This document shows, piece by piece, positions 54,831 to 64,000 of a stretch of DNA of 64,000 nt (its first letter is position 1; every line of letters begins with the position of its first letter). Below the pieces are notes generated by a model, which worked only from the letters and a program-made list of their open reading frames with translations, was not told where the DNA came from and searched no databases. The translations under genes were made by a program, and so were the position numbers. The DNA is from Myxocyprinus asiaticus (taxonomy: Eukaryota > Chordata > Actinopteri > Cypriniformes > Catostomidae). The DNA lies in contig NC_059388.1 in the NCBI RefSeq assembly GCF_019703515.2, positions 5,235,979 through 5,299,978 of the forward strand, read 5' to 3'.

Positions 54831-55140
54831 AGAATTTGAGTGCCTGACTACCACCCCTGGAGTCGTGAGTTCGAATCCAGGGCGTGCTAAGTGACTCCAG
54901 CCAGGTCTCCTAAGCAACCAAATTGGCCCGGTTGCTAGGGAGGGTAGGGTCACATGGGGTAACCTCCTCGTGGTCACTATAATATGGTTCTCGCTCTCGG
55001 TGGGGCGCGTGGTGAGTTGTGCATGGATGCCACGGAGAATCGCGTGAAGCCTCCACACGCAATATGTCTCTGCGGTAACGCGCTCAACAAGCCACGTGAT
55101 AAGATGTGTGGATTGACGTCTCAGATGTCTCAACAGTATC
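54831..55140 (-). mobile_element. tRNA-headed SINE fragment
   Basis: Contains GAGTTCGAATCCAGG (about 54868-54882), a good B box as read on the + strand, followed by a conserved body (GGCCCGGTTGCTAGGGAGGG, TCGCTCTCGGTGGGGCGCG, AACGCGCTCAACAAGCCACG). The orientation is that of the B box, so the SINE reads left to right in fact; I give the minus label low weight. The A box and 3' tail are not clear, so it is truncated. Confidence 0.55.
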
Positions 55141-56196
55141 GGTGCTGTGTTTTGGAAAGAGGGGAAGTGGCTAAATCAACAGCTCAGTCTGGTGGAAGTT
55201 AGAAAGACTAAAATCACTTACAGCACCTTTAAGGTTGGGGGAGGTATTTAAAAAAAAAGGATTTTAAGCAACAATAATCCCACAGTTCACAGCAAAGTAC
55301 TGTTGCTTATTTTACATGTGAAGAGGGCATTTACATATGACAAATTACAGCAAACTACAGCCTGTTAAATGCTAAAGGTGGATTTATACTCCTGCTTTGA
55401 ACCTATGCTGTAGGCTCGGTGTAGTTATGGCTGTTACAGTGCAGTCACTGCCACAGCCTTATGTGGACCTCTCCAAAAATGTAACTACACATCGCATCTG
55501 ACCAAAACAGCTGTGACTGGTTCGCTTTGTAACCAGAGACCCTCCCAGAAAGATAACTTGAAACTCTACATAGCGCAAGCTGATAGGTCTTTTAAACATG
55601 TAATCTGTTAGCCAATCAACTTGTGTACTCTCTCTTTGTTTAACATTTAAATTGCCTCAGTAGTTTGCAGGTAAGCCAGTTTCACTATATCGTGCTACGA
55701 GAGTTTTCTCTCTGAAACCCTCCTCCTCCCCAGCATCACAGTCTAAACCTTCTTCTGGGGAATTGTTTGTGCAGTCTAATTGTGCAGCAGCAGCATGTCC
55801 TACATGCTTGATCCAACATGTCTGTGTTTGTTTTAGCATTAGCAAGTCTTCGTACTTGCACCAAACTACAAACTTTTCATTTCCTTTGTCACCTTAAATT
55901 TATTCTGAGAGTTGTGATGACTGAACTGAGGTAACTTCGCGTTTCCTCCAAGATTATCTCAACCAAGTATTTATTAAGACAATTATTATTACTTTTTTTT
56001 TTTTTTTTTAGCATGGAGGGTCAAAATAGCCAGAAATATTTATTTATCATTAATTATTAATCATTTAATTATTAATTAAGTAGACCCTTTAATATCATCA
56101 GCTTTCCCATGTCTCTCATGTAATTCATATTTTGAAAATGTTATGGAGAGTCTTCAGTCAATTATTTATTTTTCTTTCATGGCAATTGGATTATAG
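55141..56196. other. Intron of copy B, no gene seen
   Basis: AT-rich intron with a T-run near 55993-56012. No exon or transposon protein recognised apart from the acceptor at 56195. Confidence 0.45.
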
Positions 56197-56295
56197 GGTG
56201 TCTGCACACGACTGGAGTGATCGGACCGCTGTTTGGTTACTCGCTTGGATCTATCTGTTCTAGTCTTTATGTGGACACTGGCTTAGTGAACCAAG
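56197..56295 (+). pseudogene. Slco1 copy B 99-bp exon
   Basis: Acceptor TAG at 56194-56196, donor GT at 56296. Reads [20 protein letters not shown] and [13 protein letters not shown], a membrane segment and the start of the next loop. Undamaged. Confidence 0.9.
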
Positions 56296-56375
56296 GTGAG
56301 TTTGGGCAGTGTTTAGACACTGTTATTTACATACAGGTGGTATATTGTCAAATTACAACCTTATAGGTCACTAAG

Positions 56376-57411
56376 GCACAATTTACACCTTGCATTAATA
56401 TGCGTTTCATACCCAAATAGAATCTGGATATTCTTTAGCTGAATTGCATTTACACCTTGCAGTCAAATGCGTCTCCACTGTGATCGGATAGAGATCCTAT
56501 GAAAGTGACCCGCACAAAATGGAAAACGCTACTAACATATTACATTAGAGCCTGTGTTAACTGAAAACTTTGTCTTTTTTTAAGCAAATTTTAAAAACAC
56601 TGGATAATTAAAATGTTTTCTATCACTTTAACAGTCAGGGTTTTTCATTGATTGAAAAATGTTTGCTGGCTGCCACAGCTAAATTATCTTCGATATTCAT
56701 CTCGTGTTCGGCGCCTTGTATGCGTCTCATCTGAAACACGCAAGTGAAGCCTGGTTTATGAGATATACGAACGAGTGGGTTTTGAGGAGAGAGACAAGAT
56801 ATTCTAAGTGTATTCCAATGGAATGATTCATGGAATATTGTTCATAGTTCAGGTGAAAAGATTGCAAATGGCATTGTCTGTTGTGTACTTCATATTGGAA
56901 TGGCAGAATTAACAGAAAAAGGCAAGAACACAACATAGCGCTTTAACAATGGATGACTGCCCTTACAAAAAATATAAACTAGCCGCAAATTTGTAGCAAA
57001 TTTGCCGCTCGTTATTTTCACGTGCAAATGAGCATTTGATTCGCCGCAAATGTTTACCAGAAGTTTACAGCTCTTTGGCGGTAGTGGTGAACCTCCGGCA
57101 AACCTTTGGCAAAAATTGACAATTTGCCACAAGTTTGTCGCAAAGCTCATTTGTATGTGAAAATGATCATTTGCCATGAACTCTCGATTTTCGTAAGGGT
57201 GTAGCACAACTTCACATAATGAATAACTGATGTAGTTGAATCCGGATAACGAAAACGCATTTGCTTTTTCCTGACCGCCTCCGAATGTGGTTTCAGTGAT
57301 CCGATCACGATCTGATCACAATGCGTCTTGGGTGTATTTACATATGTCATTTAATCTGATTGCGATCCGATCACTGAAAATACATGTTAATGCAAGGTGT
57401 AAATGGGGCCT
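56376..57411. mobile_element. MITE-like element with inverted ends
   Basis: AGGCACAATTTACACCTTGC at the left is answered by GCAAGGTGTAAATGGGGCCT at the right (about 57392-57411), with further inverse matches inside (GATCGGATAGAGATC, GCGATCCGATCAC). The inner region holds the inverted repeat partner of 53050-53290. No transposase found. Confidence 0.7.
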
Positions 57412-57464
57412 ACGTGTCACGTCGAGGTTTATTCAGACATGTACCATGCAAGTAAGGAGTATAG

Positions 57465-58791
57465 CAGGTGTCGGTAACCTTTTTGACATGGAATGCCATT
57501 TTTTAATTTCCTGGTCAATGGCTGTCAACAAAAAACAAAACAAAAAACAAACAAACAAACATGCAAATGTATGCGATTTTACAAAGTATGAGTCCACTTG
57601 TGAAAATGTTTATATTTTGCATTTTTCTAATTTAATCTTTTATTTTTGTTTACAAATGATTTTATCAGCATAACAGTTTGAGTGAAAATTTTGTGAAAAA
57701 CCTGATGATTATGATATAATCATGATCCTGCATGTGCATTTTCACAGTGTCTTGTGAAAGCGCTTTAATGAAAGAAAACCTGTGTTTCACTAAACCGCTT
57801 TCACAAGACACTGTGAAAATGCACATGCAGGATCATGATTATATCATAATCATCAGGTTTTTCACAAAATTTTCACTCAAACTGTTATGCTGATAATATC
57901 ATAAGTTAACACAGGTAATGTCACAAATTCGCTTATTTGATTACTGATCACGAAATTGTGTGGAACCTTAAATATTTCTTATATTATGACATTGTAATCA
58001 TGTGATCACTAGCACACAAGCAACAGTGAGATAGGAGCAGGCTATTTTATTTATATGAAGTTTTTCGCACCTGCATTTGTAATCCTTCCTCGTGATCACG
58101 CAGCGTGTTTTCATCAGCTGAATGGGAGGCTAAACACTATTAAAGTGTGACGAGATTCACGCTGCCCGTGCAAGCCATTTGTGCATCACAAGCCGATCAG
58201 CTATTTAGCCCTTTTCGGTGAATCGCACCTGCAAAACCCTGAAACTTTATTTCCAGGTTTAATTTATATTTTGAATAGACTGAAATATTTTTGAACCCCC
58301 AGATGTGGGTTTATGTTTTCTCTTTTAATCGTTTAATGTAATTTTGAGTGTGACAGGTTTAAGGAGGGTGTACCTGTATGCGGAATTTCAAGGATTAATA
58401 GTGGTGTTTTCATTATTACACCACGTGTTGTTCTGAAAGCAAAAAGAAACAAATGAAACAGAATGTAGGCTGTCATCCACGCAGCCTGACCAAAGCAAAG
58501 CGGGCGCGTTTACTCGCGCGATTAACTGAAAGTGAAGAGCTGCCGGCTCATGTTGCGCGAATGGCTTGCACGAGTCTGTTGGGTATACTGCAGTCTCGTC
58601 ACATTTTAACTTTTTGTTTAGCCTCCTATTCGGCTCATGAAAACACATTTACATCAAGATGTAGACTGGAATGCAGGTGCGGAATTTATATAAATAAAAA
58701 AGTACACTCCTCTCTCGCAGTTTCTGGCGTGCCAGTGATTACCCCTCCGCGTGCCAATGTGGGCACGCGTGCCATAGGTTGCCGACCCCTG
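57465..58791. mobile_element. Non-autonomous hAT element with 8-bp target duplication
   Basis: Ends CAGGTGTCGGTAACC (57465) and GGTTGCCGACCCCTG (58777-58791) are inverted repeats of hAT type. The 8-bp duplication GAGTATAG lies on both sides (57457-57464, 58792-58799). The inside is noncoding and carries a perfect 101-bp palindrome at 57662-57896. Confidence 0.9.
57662..57896. repeat. Perfect 101-bp inverted repeat
   Basis: 57662-57762 and 57796-57896 are exact inverse complements over 101 bases, with a 33-base spacer. Arm ends are TTATCAGCATAACAG and CTTGTGAAAGCG. It is inside the hAT element at 57465-58791. Confidence 0.95.
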
Positions 58792-58896
58792 GAGTATAGT
58801 ATCCCAGCCGTAACTGTTGAATATAACTGCACATCATTTTTTAAAGTGATCTTACAGATATTGTTTGTGTCTGTATATTTTTTCCCTTGTTATCAG

Positions 58897-59020
58897 AGAG
58901 TGTTACCATCACTCCTCAAGACTCTAGTTGGGTTGGGGCGTGGTGGTTGGGTGAAAACACCTGAACAAGACACCCCCTCATACCAACACCAACACCTACC
59001 CATTACAGAGATAGCTAAAG
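58897..59020 (+). pseudogene. Slco1 copy B exon: GAWW signature, internal deletion
   Basis: Acceptor CAG at 58894-58896, donor GT at 59021. It begins SVTITPQDSSWVGAWWLG, the Oatp signature. It then jumps, in another frame, to TPEQDTPSYQHQHLPITEIA. The membrane helix and Pro-Lys-Ser-Leu-Pro stretch that normally follow WWLG in the same exon are missing. The exon is about 90-120 bp shorter than usual for the family. Confidence 0.85.
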
Positions 59021-59400
59021 GTATGCCAACCTTACACAGTCAGCAAAGATTCATTGTACTGTATTTCATGCTTAATTAAATCTAATTGATTGAGTTTATG
59101 CAAATATAGGTTTAAAGAAAATTTACTAGATGCACAAATCAAATACAATTAATGCTTGACAATTTTCACATATGCTTTGGTAACACTTTATAATGTATTT
59201 CATTAATAAATAATTAAAGAACATTGTTACACTGCTCACTTGATTCTGATTGGTGAAATATTTATGTATAATGGCCACTAAATTGTATAATTGACTGTTG
59301 TCGCTCTAAATAACTATGCTAGTTTCATGAAAAAATACTCTGTATAGAATTATTAAATTAACGAGTCTTATGTTAATCTTGCTTCTTTAATTTTTTGTAG

Positions 59401-59565
59401 ATTTTGGGCCATCTCTGAAGCGTTTGCTCACCAACAAGATGTATTTTCTGTTCTTGATTTCCAACGTTGTGATGTTCAGTGCCTTCATCATAATTAGAAC
59501 ATACTCGCCCAAGTACTTGGAACAGGAGTTTGGACAGAGCTCATCCAAGACCAACTTTTTCATTG
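59401..59565 (+). pseudogene. Slco1 copy B 165-bp exon
   Basis: Acceptor TAG at 59398-59400, donor GT at 59566. Reads DFGPSLKRLLTNKMYFLFLI, SNVVMFSAFIIIRTYSPKYL and EQEFGQSSSKTNFFIG. The YSPKYLEQ-FGQSSSKxNFxIG block is diagnostic for Slco1. Undamaged. Confidence 0.92.
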
Positions 59566-59700
59566 GTAACAGCAATACTAAGTCCACAAAATTGCATGCT
59601 GCCATAATTACTCAAAATATTTGCATTTGAACAACAGTAAAAGACTCACATGCAGTTTATTTTTGGCTTTGTGTGTGTTTATATCTGTTTTTGTTTGTAG

Positions 59701-59896
59701 GAGTGACTACTATGCCATCCGTGGCTCTGGGTGTCTTTCTGAGTAGGGTGATAATGAAGAAATTTAAACTGGGTCTGCTGGGAGCTGCTCAAGTGGCGTT
59801 CTTCACCTCTGTCACTGGATTGCTTTGCATGCTGTCAAACTTTGGTCTCAGCTGTGAAAATATAAATGTCGCTGGGGTCACAGAACCCTATCAAGG
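59701..59896 (+). pseudogene. Slco1 copy B 196-bp exon
   Basis: Acceptor TAG at 59698-59700, donor GT at 59897. Reads VTTMPSVALGVFLSRVIMKK, FKLGLLGAAQVAFFTSVTGL and NFGLSCENINVAGVTEPYQG. Undamaged and the same length as copy A 8092-8287, with clear residue similarity. Confidence 0.92.
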
Positions 59897-60049
59897 GTGC
59901 CTTTATTTATTTTCATACTCATTATCGTGTAAAAACAAGAAATTTACTTAATAAGCAACATTGCTTAACATTTTAATTTGTTTTCAGAGAATATATCTTG
60001 AATGGGCTAAGAAAAATAAACGTTATTCTGTATGTTGTTTCTGTGGCAG

Positions 60050-60185
60050 ATCCAGTGAAGTTTGAGATATAGGTAGCAGTTTATTGTCTTCCTGCAATGC
60101 AGAATGTGGATGTTCTGACACTCAGTGGGACCCCTCTCCCTGCCATGCAGGCTGCAATTCCACCCTTGGCACCGGACGGAATATG
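60050..60185 (+). pseudogene. Slco1 copy B exon: Kazal-like loop, stop and deletion
   Basis: Acceptor CAG at 60047-60049, donor GT at 60186. Read in phase: SSEV, stop (TGA), DIGSSLLSSCNAECGCSDTQ, WDPSPCHAGCNSTLGTGRNM. Compared with copy A (166 bp) it is 30 bp shorter. The missing ten codons include the second Cys of the VC-x(4)-G-x-TY part. Confidence 0.88.
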
Positions 60186-60499
60186 GTGAGCAATGGCCCT
60201 CTTAATCTTGACCTCAAAGAATCCCTATTATATACCTATTATCTACTTTTTCACCAAACAGTTACATTTTTGAGTATTTTAAAGGAATAGTTCCCCTAAA
60301 AAATGAGTTCCAAGCCCGCAGGACTTTTTGTCTTCCGTGGAACACAAAAGTAGTGATCAACTTTATATTTCATAAGGCCGGTATTTTTTAAAATACCAAA
60401 TATCAGCCAATACATTTTACTGTTGGCTTGGCTGATAAGTTTTGCAAGCCGAGACGGTGCAGAGAATCACCTGTTTGCTTGTGAAAGAACCATCTGAGA

Positions 60500-60921
60500 C
60501 ATACAGTGTGCTTTCACACTAGCACTTTTGGTGCGCACCAGGGTTCGAATGACGTCAAAGTTTGGTTCGTTTGGATGATTGGTACACTGTTTTCCGAACT
60601 CAGGTACAAGTCCAGTTTGAAAAGGTGGTCTGGGGTATGGTTCGCTGCTGATATGAACGCATTCATGCCAAATCGCGGAAGTGAAGCACTTTTATTGATG
60701 TACAGTTTGCTTCTTTGCAGGCTCCCGATTGCAATTATTACGGTATAATTCATTTCTCATACCTGCTTGTCTCCAAATAAGTTGCCATCATCGAGCAGCT
60801 AACATTCTTCACATTTCTTCACAGCACAATCGCAGGCTCACGGTAGACAAACACTAACATTCATCACATCATTGCACATTCAATGCATCTGTGGCAGACA
60901 AACACTAGTGTGAAAGTAAAG
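60500..60921. mobile_element. MITE with CTTTCACACTAG inverted ends
   Basis: GCTTTCACACTAG at about 60509 and CTAGTGTGAAAG at about 60906-60917 are inverses. The inner region shows typical phrases of such fish MITEs (GGTACACTGTTTTCCGAACT). No coding content. Confidence 0.7.
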
Positions 60922-61299
60922 TTTTGGTGGTAATTCCAAACAGACACATTTTTTATTAAAAGAGTGACCAGTGTTTACATGCACTTAAGAAAATGGTTAA
61001 TTCCAGGGTTTTTGCAGAAAGCTGCGTTCTGAAACCTCATGTAAACGAGAACGCCTATTTCCTTATGCCGTTTAAGGGATTAAGAGAAAGTGGTTTAACA
61101 CACCCAGGTTTCACTAGAATGCAACTTTTGTTGCCATGTAAACGCATTTGCGGCGTGTTACAGGTTTTTGAGGAGTGTGCATTGCATGAACAGACCGGAT
61201 AACAAATGCAATAGGATGGAGCCCAACAACAAGTCAACACAGTGAAAATAATTCAACATTTCTGGGAGTACAGTGGGAAAATCACGTACACTATATACT

Positions 61300-62157
61300 C
61301 AGGTTTGGGGAGTAACGGAATACATGTAATGGAATTACGTATTTAAAATACAAAATATAAGTAACTGTATTCCTCTACAGTTACAATTTAAATCATTGGT
61401 AATTAGAATACAGTTACATTCAAAAAGTATTTTGATAACTGAAGAGATTACTTTGCATTTTATTGTCATTTGTTTCATTTAATATTTAGTCCTTTCAGAT
61501 GGAAAACATTTATACATATAAATGATGTGATCCAAAGTGCATTTGAACAGCAGTGAAACACTTTCTTATGATGTGTTACATTCATACGAGCAGACAGAGA
61601 AGTAAGTTTGAAGTAAGTCTGGAGCAGAAGAAATAGAAATAAACCTTTTTTTTTTTTGACAAAAATTGTCAGCTTTACGCTAATCTAAAATGCTGTTTCT
61701 AGCCATTTTACATGCACATGTTACCAGGCATAATCATATTTTTTGATCAGGAAAATTCACGTTGGATCATAATTTCTTTTTTTCTAGTAAGACTTTTGAT
61801 ATTAGGGCAAAAATCGTATTCTTGATAATTTTTGTATTGTTTTCCTGTAAAAATATCAAAAAATCTTAAAAACAAGATAATTTGATTTATCTTGTTTTAG
61901 AAACAACATTGCATAAGATATTTAGGTTTTTCAGAGAATGTATTTTTAACATGTGTATTTTGTCTTACTGTACTGGCAGAGTTTTTATAGTCAAAACAAG
62001 TGAAAAAATCTACCAGTGCTGAAGAAGTAATCCAAAGTAATTAAAATACGTTACTGACCTTGAGTAATCTAACGGAATACGTTACAAATTACATTTTACA
62101 GCATGTATTCTGTAATCTGTAGTGGAATACATTTCAAAAGTAACCCTCCCAACCCTG
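61300..62157. mobile_element. hAT-type MITE with 8-bp target duplication
   Basis: Starts CAGGTTTGGGGAGTAACGGA and ends TAACCCTCCCAACCCTG, inverted with mismatches. TATATACT flanks both sides (61292-61299 and 62158-62165). The interior repeats GTAATCxxGTTAC-type phrases. A truncated relative is at 53590-53815. Confidence 0.88.
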
Positions 62158-62165
62158 TATATACT

Positions 62166-62900
62166 ATACATATTTATAAACACCAATGTAAAATATCGAC
62201 GGTCCCTCACATCCGTGTATATGTAATATATATGGGGAATCCCAGAGTTTTATGTGAGAGGGAAAGTCATTTACTATCATATTAAATTGTTTGAAGTTTT
62301 ACTGTATAAATCAGTATTACAGTATATAAGCCTTTCGGCCATCCTGCTCTCTAGATATCGGCATCGGCCATTAAAAACCCATATCGGTCGATCATAAAAG
62401 AAAGAGCACCATAAAAGTGGTCCGCATGACTTTTTCACTAATCAAACATTATTGCTTTTCTCCAGGGCCGCATTTACAATTAATTGAAATATAACATTTG
62501 ACAAGTTGAGTGCAAGTGAGATTTGAGAACTGTTTGTGGGTAAGACTTTCTGCTAATAACAACAAATTTTGGTCTTTTCCTCAGACAAAACTCAAGTGTT
62601 TGTGACATTTAAATGACATTCATATCCAGTTCAGTCACAACCTCTTCCATCAAATGAACACTGACTTCCGTTGATGTTGGTGGTATGGTTCTTTTCTGAG
62701 CAAACTCCCTGTCCATCCATGCAGCAATGCATGGACAGAGCAAGGAAAGCAACCAATCAACCAAAATTGCAAGCTTGACCTCCCTGAACTAGTGCAATGC
62801 TTGATTTTTTTTTTTTTTTTTTTTTTTGTTTGTTTGTTTAGTTTTTTTGCATGTTGCCTCATTTTTTTTGCTTTGCATGTTTCTATGTTTGTCTCCTTAG
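62166..62900. other. Intron of copy B, no gene seen
   Basis: AT-rich intron with a T-run at about 62806-62826 and CATCCATGCAGCAATGCATGGACAG, a short palindrome (about 62717-62740). It ends at the acceptor of the exon at 62901. Confidence 0.45.
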
Positions 62901-63078
62901 ACTTTCCATGGTTGTACATGTATCCAGAGCTCAGGTCTGAATGAGGGGAACTCATCTGCAGTGCTGGGACAGTGTTCACGAGAGAGAGCAGCTGCTCTAG
63001 AATCTATCTGGCACTGCGGTCTCTCAGCTTCTTTGTGTACTGTCTAGGCAGCACCCCTCTCTTCATCATATCACTGAG
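62901..63078 (+). pseudogene. Slco1 copy B exon: end of loop, frameshift at GA run
   Basis: Acceptor TAG at 62898-62900, donor GT at 63079. Reads TFHGCTCIQSSGLNEGNSSA and VLGQCSRE, then in a shifted frame SSCSRIYLALRSLSFFVYCL and GSTPLFIISL. The exon is 178 bp against 185 in copy A, a difference not divisible by three, which agrees with the shift at GAGAGAGAGC. Confidence 0.88.
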
Positions 63079-63297
63079 GTTCTTTTTCACTTTCCATCAT
63101 ATAATGGTTGTTTGGTCAATCACCTAAAATGCCTAGAATAGCATTGAAGTTACAGTCAGAAATAAAAGTTTAAATAATTTCTTACAAAAACTACAGATTT
63201 TTTGTATATCTGAAATTTTAAATCAGATCTACATTATTTTACAAAAATGGAATTTGTATGCATGATATGTAATGTTTGATGAGCACATGTTTTCCAG

Positions 63298-63362
63298 GAG
63301 TGTGGAGCCTGAGCTGAAGTCTCTCTCAGTGGGCATGTTAATGCTTGTTTTAAGAGTCATGG
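63298..63362 (+). pseudogene. Slco1 copy B 65-bp exon
   Basis: Acceptor CAG at 63295-63297, donor GT at 63363. Reads SVEPELKSLSVGMLMLVLRV MG when joined. Undamaged and the same length as in copy A. Confidence 0.9.
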
Positions 63363-63806
63363 GTGAGTTCACTAAACATACCACACTATTCCTGCAATAC
63401 TTAGATTACTTAGATTAGATACTGCAGTCTCACATAGCCGGGACTCTTGTCTGGTCCACTTTGCAAAGAAATACCCACATCAGGAGGAAACTGTCTGACT
63501 GACACGTAAAGCGACAAAACACGTTTTTTTGTTTGTTTGTTTTTTGTTTATGGAGCATCAGTCTCTGTGAATGGTTATACAAAAAACACTGAATACATTA
63601 ACAGAAAGTACATAGACTTTGAGCTCAGACTTTGTCCAAAAATAATAGTATTTATTGTTCTATTCTATTTGAATAGTCGAAAGACACACAAATTTGGAAC
63701 ATCATGGCAGTGAGTACATTATGACAGAAATTTCATTTTGGGTGAACTATTACTTTAAATAACTTCTAAAAATTAATTTGATTACCTTTTATGATTTCTA
63801 TTAAAG
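63363..63806. other. Intron of copy B with a repeat fragment
   Basis: Holds a fragment of the foldback family (about 63690-63760, TTTCATTTTGGGTGAACTAT). No exon seen before the acceptor at 63805. Confidence 0.5.
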
Positions 63807-63924
63807 GTGGTATTCCAGCTCCAATTTACTTTGGCACTCTTATCGACTCTACCTGTCTGAAATGGGGCAATAAAAAATGTGGCGGAAGAGGAGCGTGCAG
63901 AATGTACGACATTCAGACTTTCAG
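63807..63924 (+). pseudogene. Slco1 copy B 118-bp exon
   Basis: Acceptor AAG at 63804-63806, donor GT at 63925. Reads [20 protein letters not shown] and [19 protein letters not shown]. Undamaged; strongly similar to copy A 24487-24604. The final coding exon must lie beyond 64000. Confidence 0.92.
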
Positions 63925-64000
63925 GTGAGCAGATCTTGACCTGACTGGACAAACCTAGATTATTAAAGCTGTGCATCTGCAGGACAACAAAATCATATAC

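Larger units (their letters stand above)
49687..63924 (+). pseudogene. Slco1-family transporter, copy B (twelve exons, broken)
   Basis: Exons at 49687-49828, 52660-52792, 53407-about 53530, 53952-54100, 56197-56295, 58897-59020, 59401-59565, 59701-59896, 60050-60185, 62901-63078, 63298-63362 and 63807-63924 follow the full Slco1 order; the last exon would lie past the window. Nearly every AG/GT border is kept. The coding frame is not: there is a frame break in the exon at 53407, a 1-bp frameshift near 54021, a large deletion with frameshift after GAWWLG near 58943, an in-frame TGA plus a 30-bp deletion in the exon at 60050, and a frameshift at a GA run near 62976. It is most simply a pseudogene. 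Assembly error at that many exons is the alternative. Intact parts match copy A and Slco1c1-like proteins in style. Confidence 0.85.

Noticed and set aside
58453..59079. 208-codon + strand frame
   Set aside because: It runs from the hAT element through intron DNA into a Slco1 exon in a wrong frame; only the exon part is real.

Overview
The window is nuclear DNA of a teleost fish, most likely a cypriniform. This rests on vertebrate-type split genes with GT-AG introns and on a dense load of fish repeats: DIRS-like and Gmr1-type Gypsy retroelements, L2-like LINEs, Tc1-like elements, hAT-type MITEs and a tRNA-headed SINE. It is not bacterial, so operons and ribosome binding sites do not apply.

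The only host genes I can support are members of the Slco1 (Oatp1) family of organic anion transporters, all on the + strand. (1) Copy A is the 3' part of one gene: six exons from 8092 to 24861, open and in phase across every junction, ending in a stop codon with a poly(A) signal at 25259. (2) A partial tandem duplication of the 3' end of copy A (about 22869-25606 copied to 25620-32045) carries one exon, has lost the rest, and holds a DIRS element and an L2 element. (3) Copy B has twelve recognisable exons from 49687 to 63924 and continues past the window. Its splice sites are kept but its reading frame is broken in several exons, so as given it is a pseudogene. A duplicated segment at about 43190-43840 and 45010-45500 looks like two copies of a promoter plus first exon lying upstream of copy B.

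Layout. 1-2568: AT-rich repeats. 2569-7619: minus-strand Gmr1-type Gypsy element with LTRs, a tRNA-Phe primer site and a 5-bp target duplication, carrying a large internal replacement. 8092-8287: copy A exon. 8401-9600: decayed Tc1-like element. 9640-14810: patchwork of LTR pieces and a truncated DIRS element. 15714-15879: copy A exon. 15928-22502: MITE split by a 6.26-kb DIRS element. 23023-25264: last four exons and 3' UTR of copy A. 25620-32045: duplicated segment with a deleted DIRS and a near-full-length L2. 32046-35390: small inverted-repeat elements. 35391-40735: three LINEs nested in one another. 41555-46440: unclear noncoding DNA, a hairpin, the duplicated first-exon region and a Tc1-like remnant. 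46440-48480: minus-strand LTR element with a 30-bp tandem repeat. 49687-63924: copy B, its introns packed with hAT-type MITEs (two with clear 8-bp target duplications), a SINE and a solo LTR.

Slco1 proteins are sodium-independent plasma-membrane carriers for bile salts, thyroid hormones, steroid conjugates and similar anions. The locus reads as a tandem Slco1 array in which one copy keeps a sound 3' half, one duplicate was reduced to a single exon, and another decays, while mobile elements expand the introns. All identities come from reading the sequence by eye; no database search was run.
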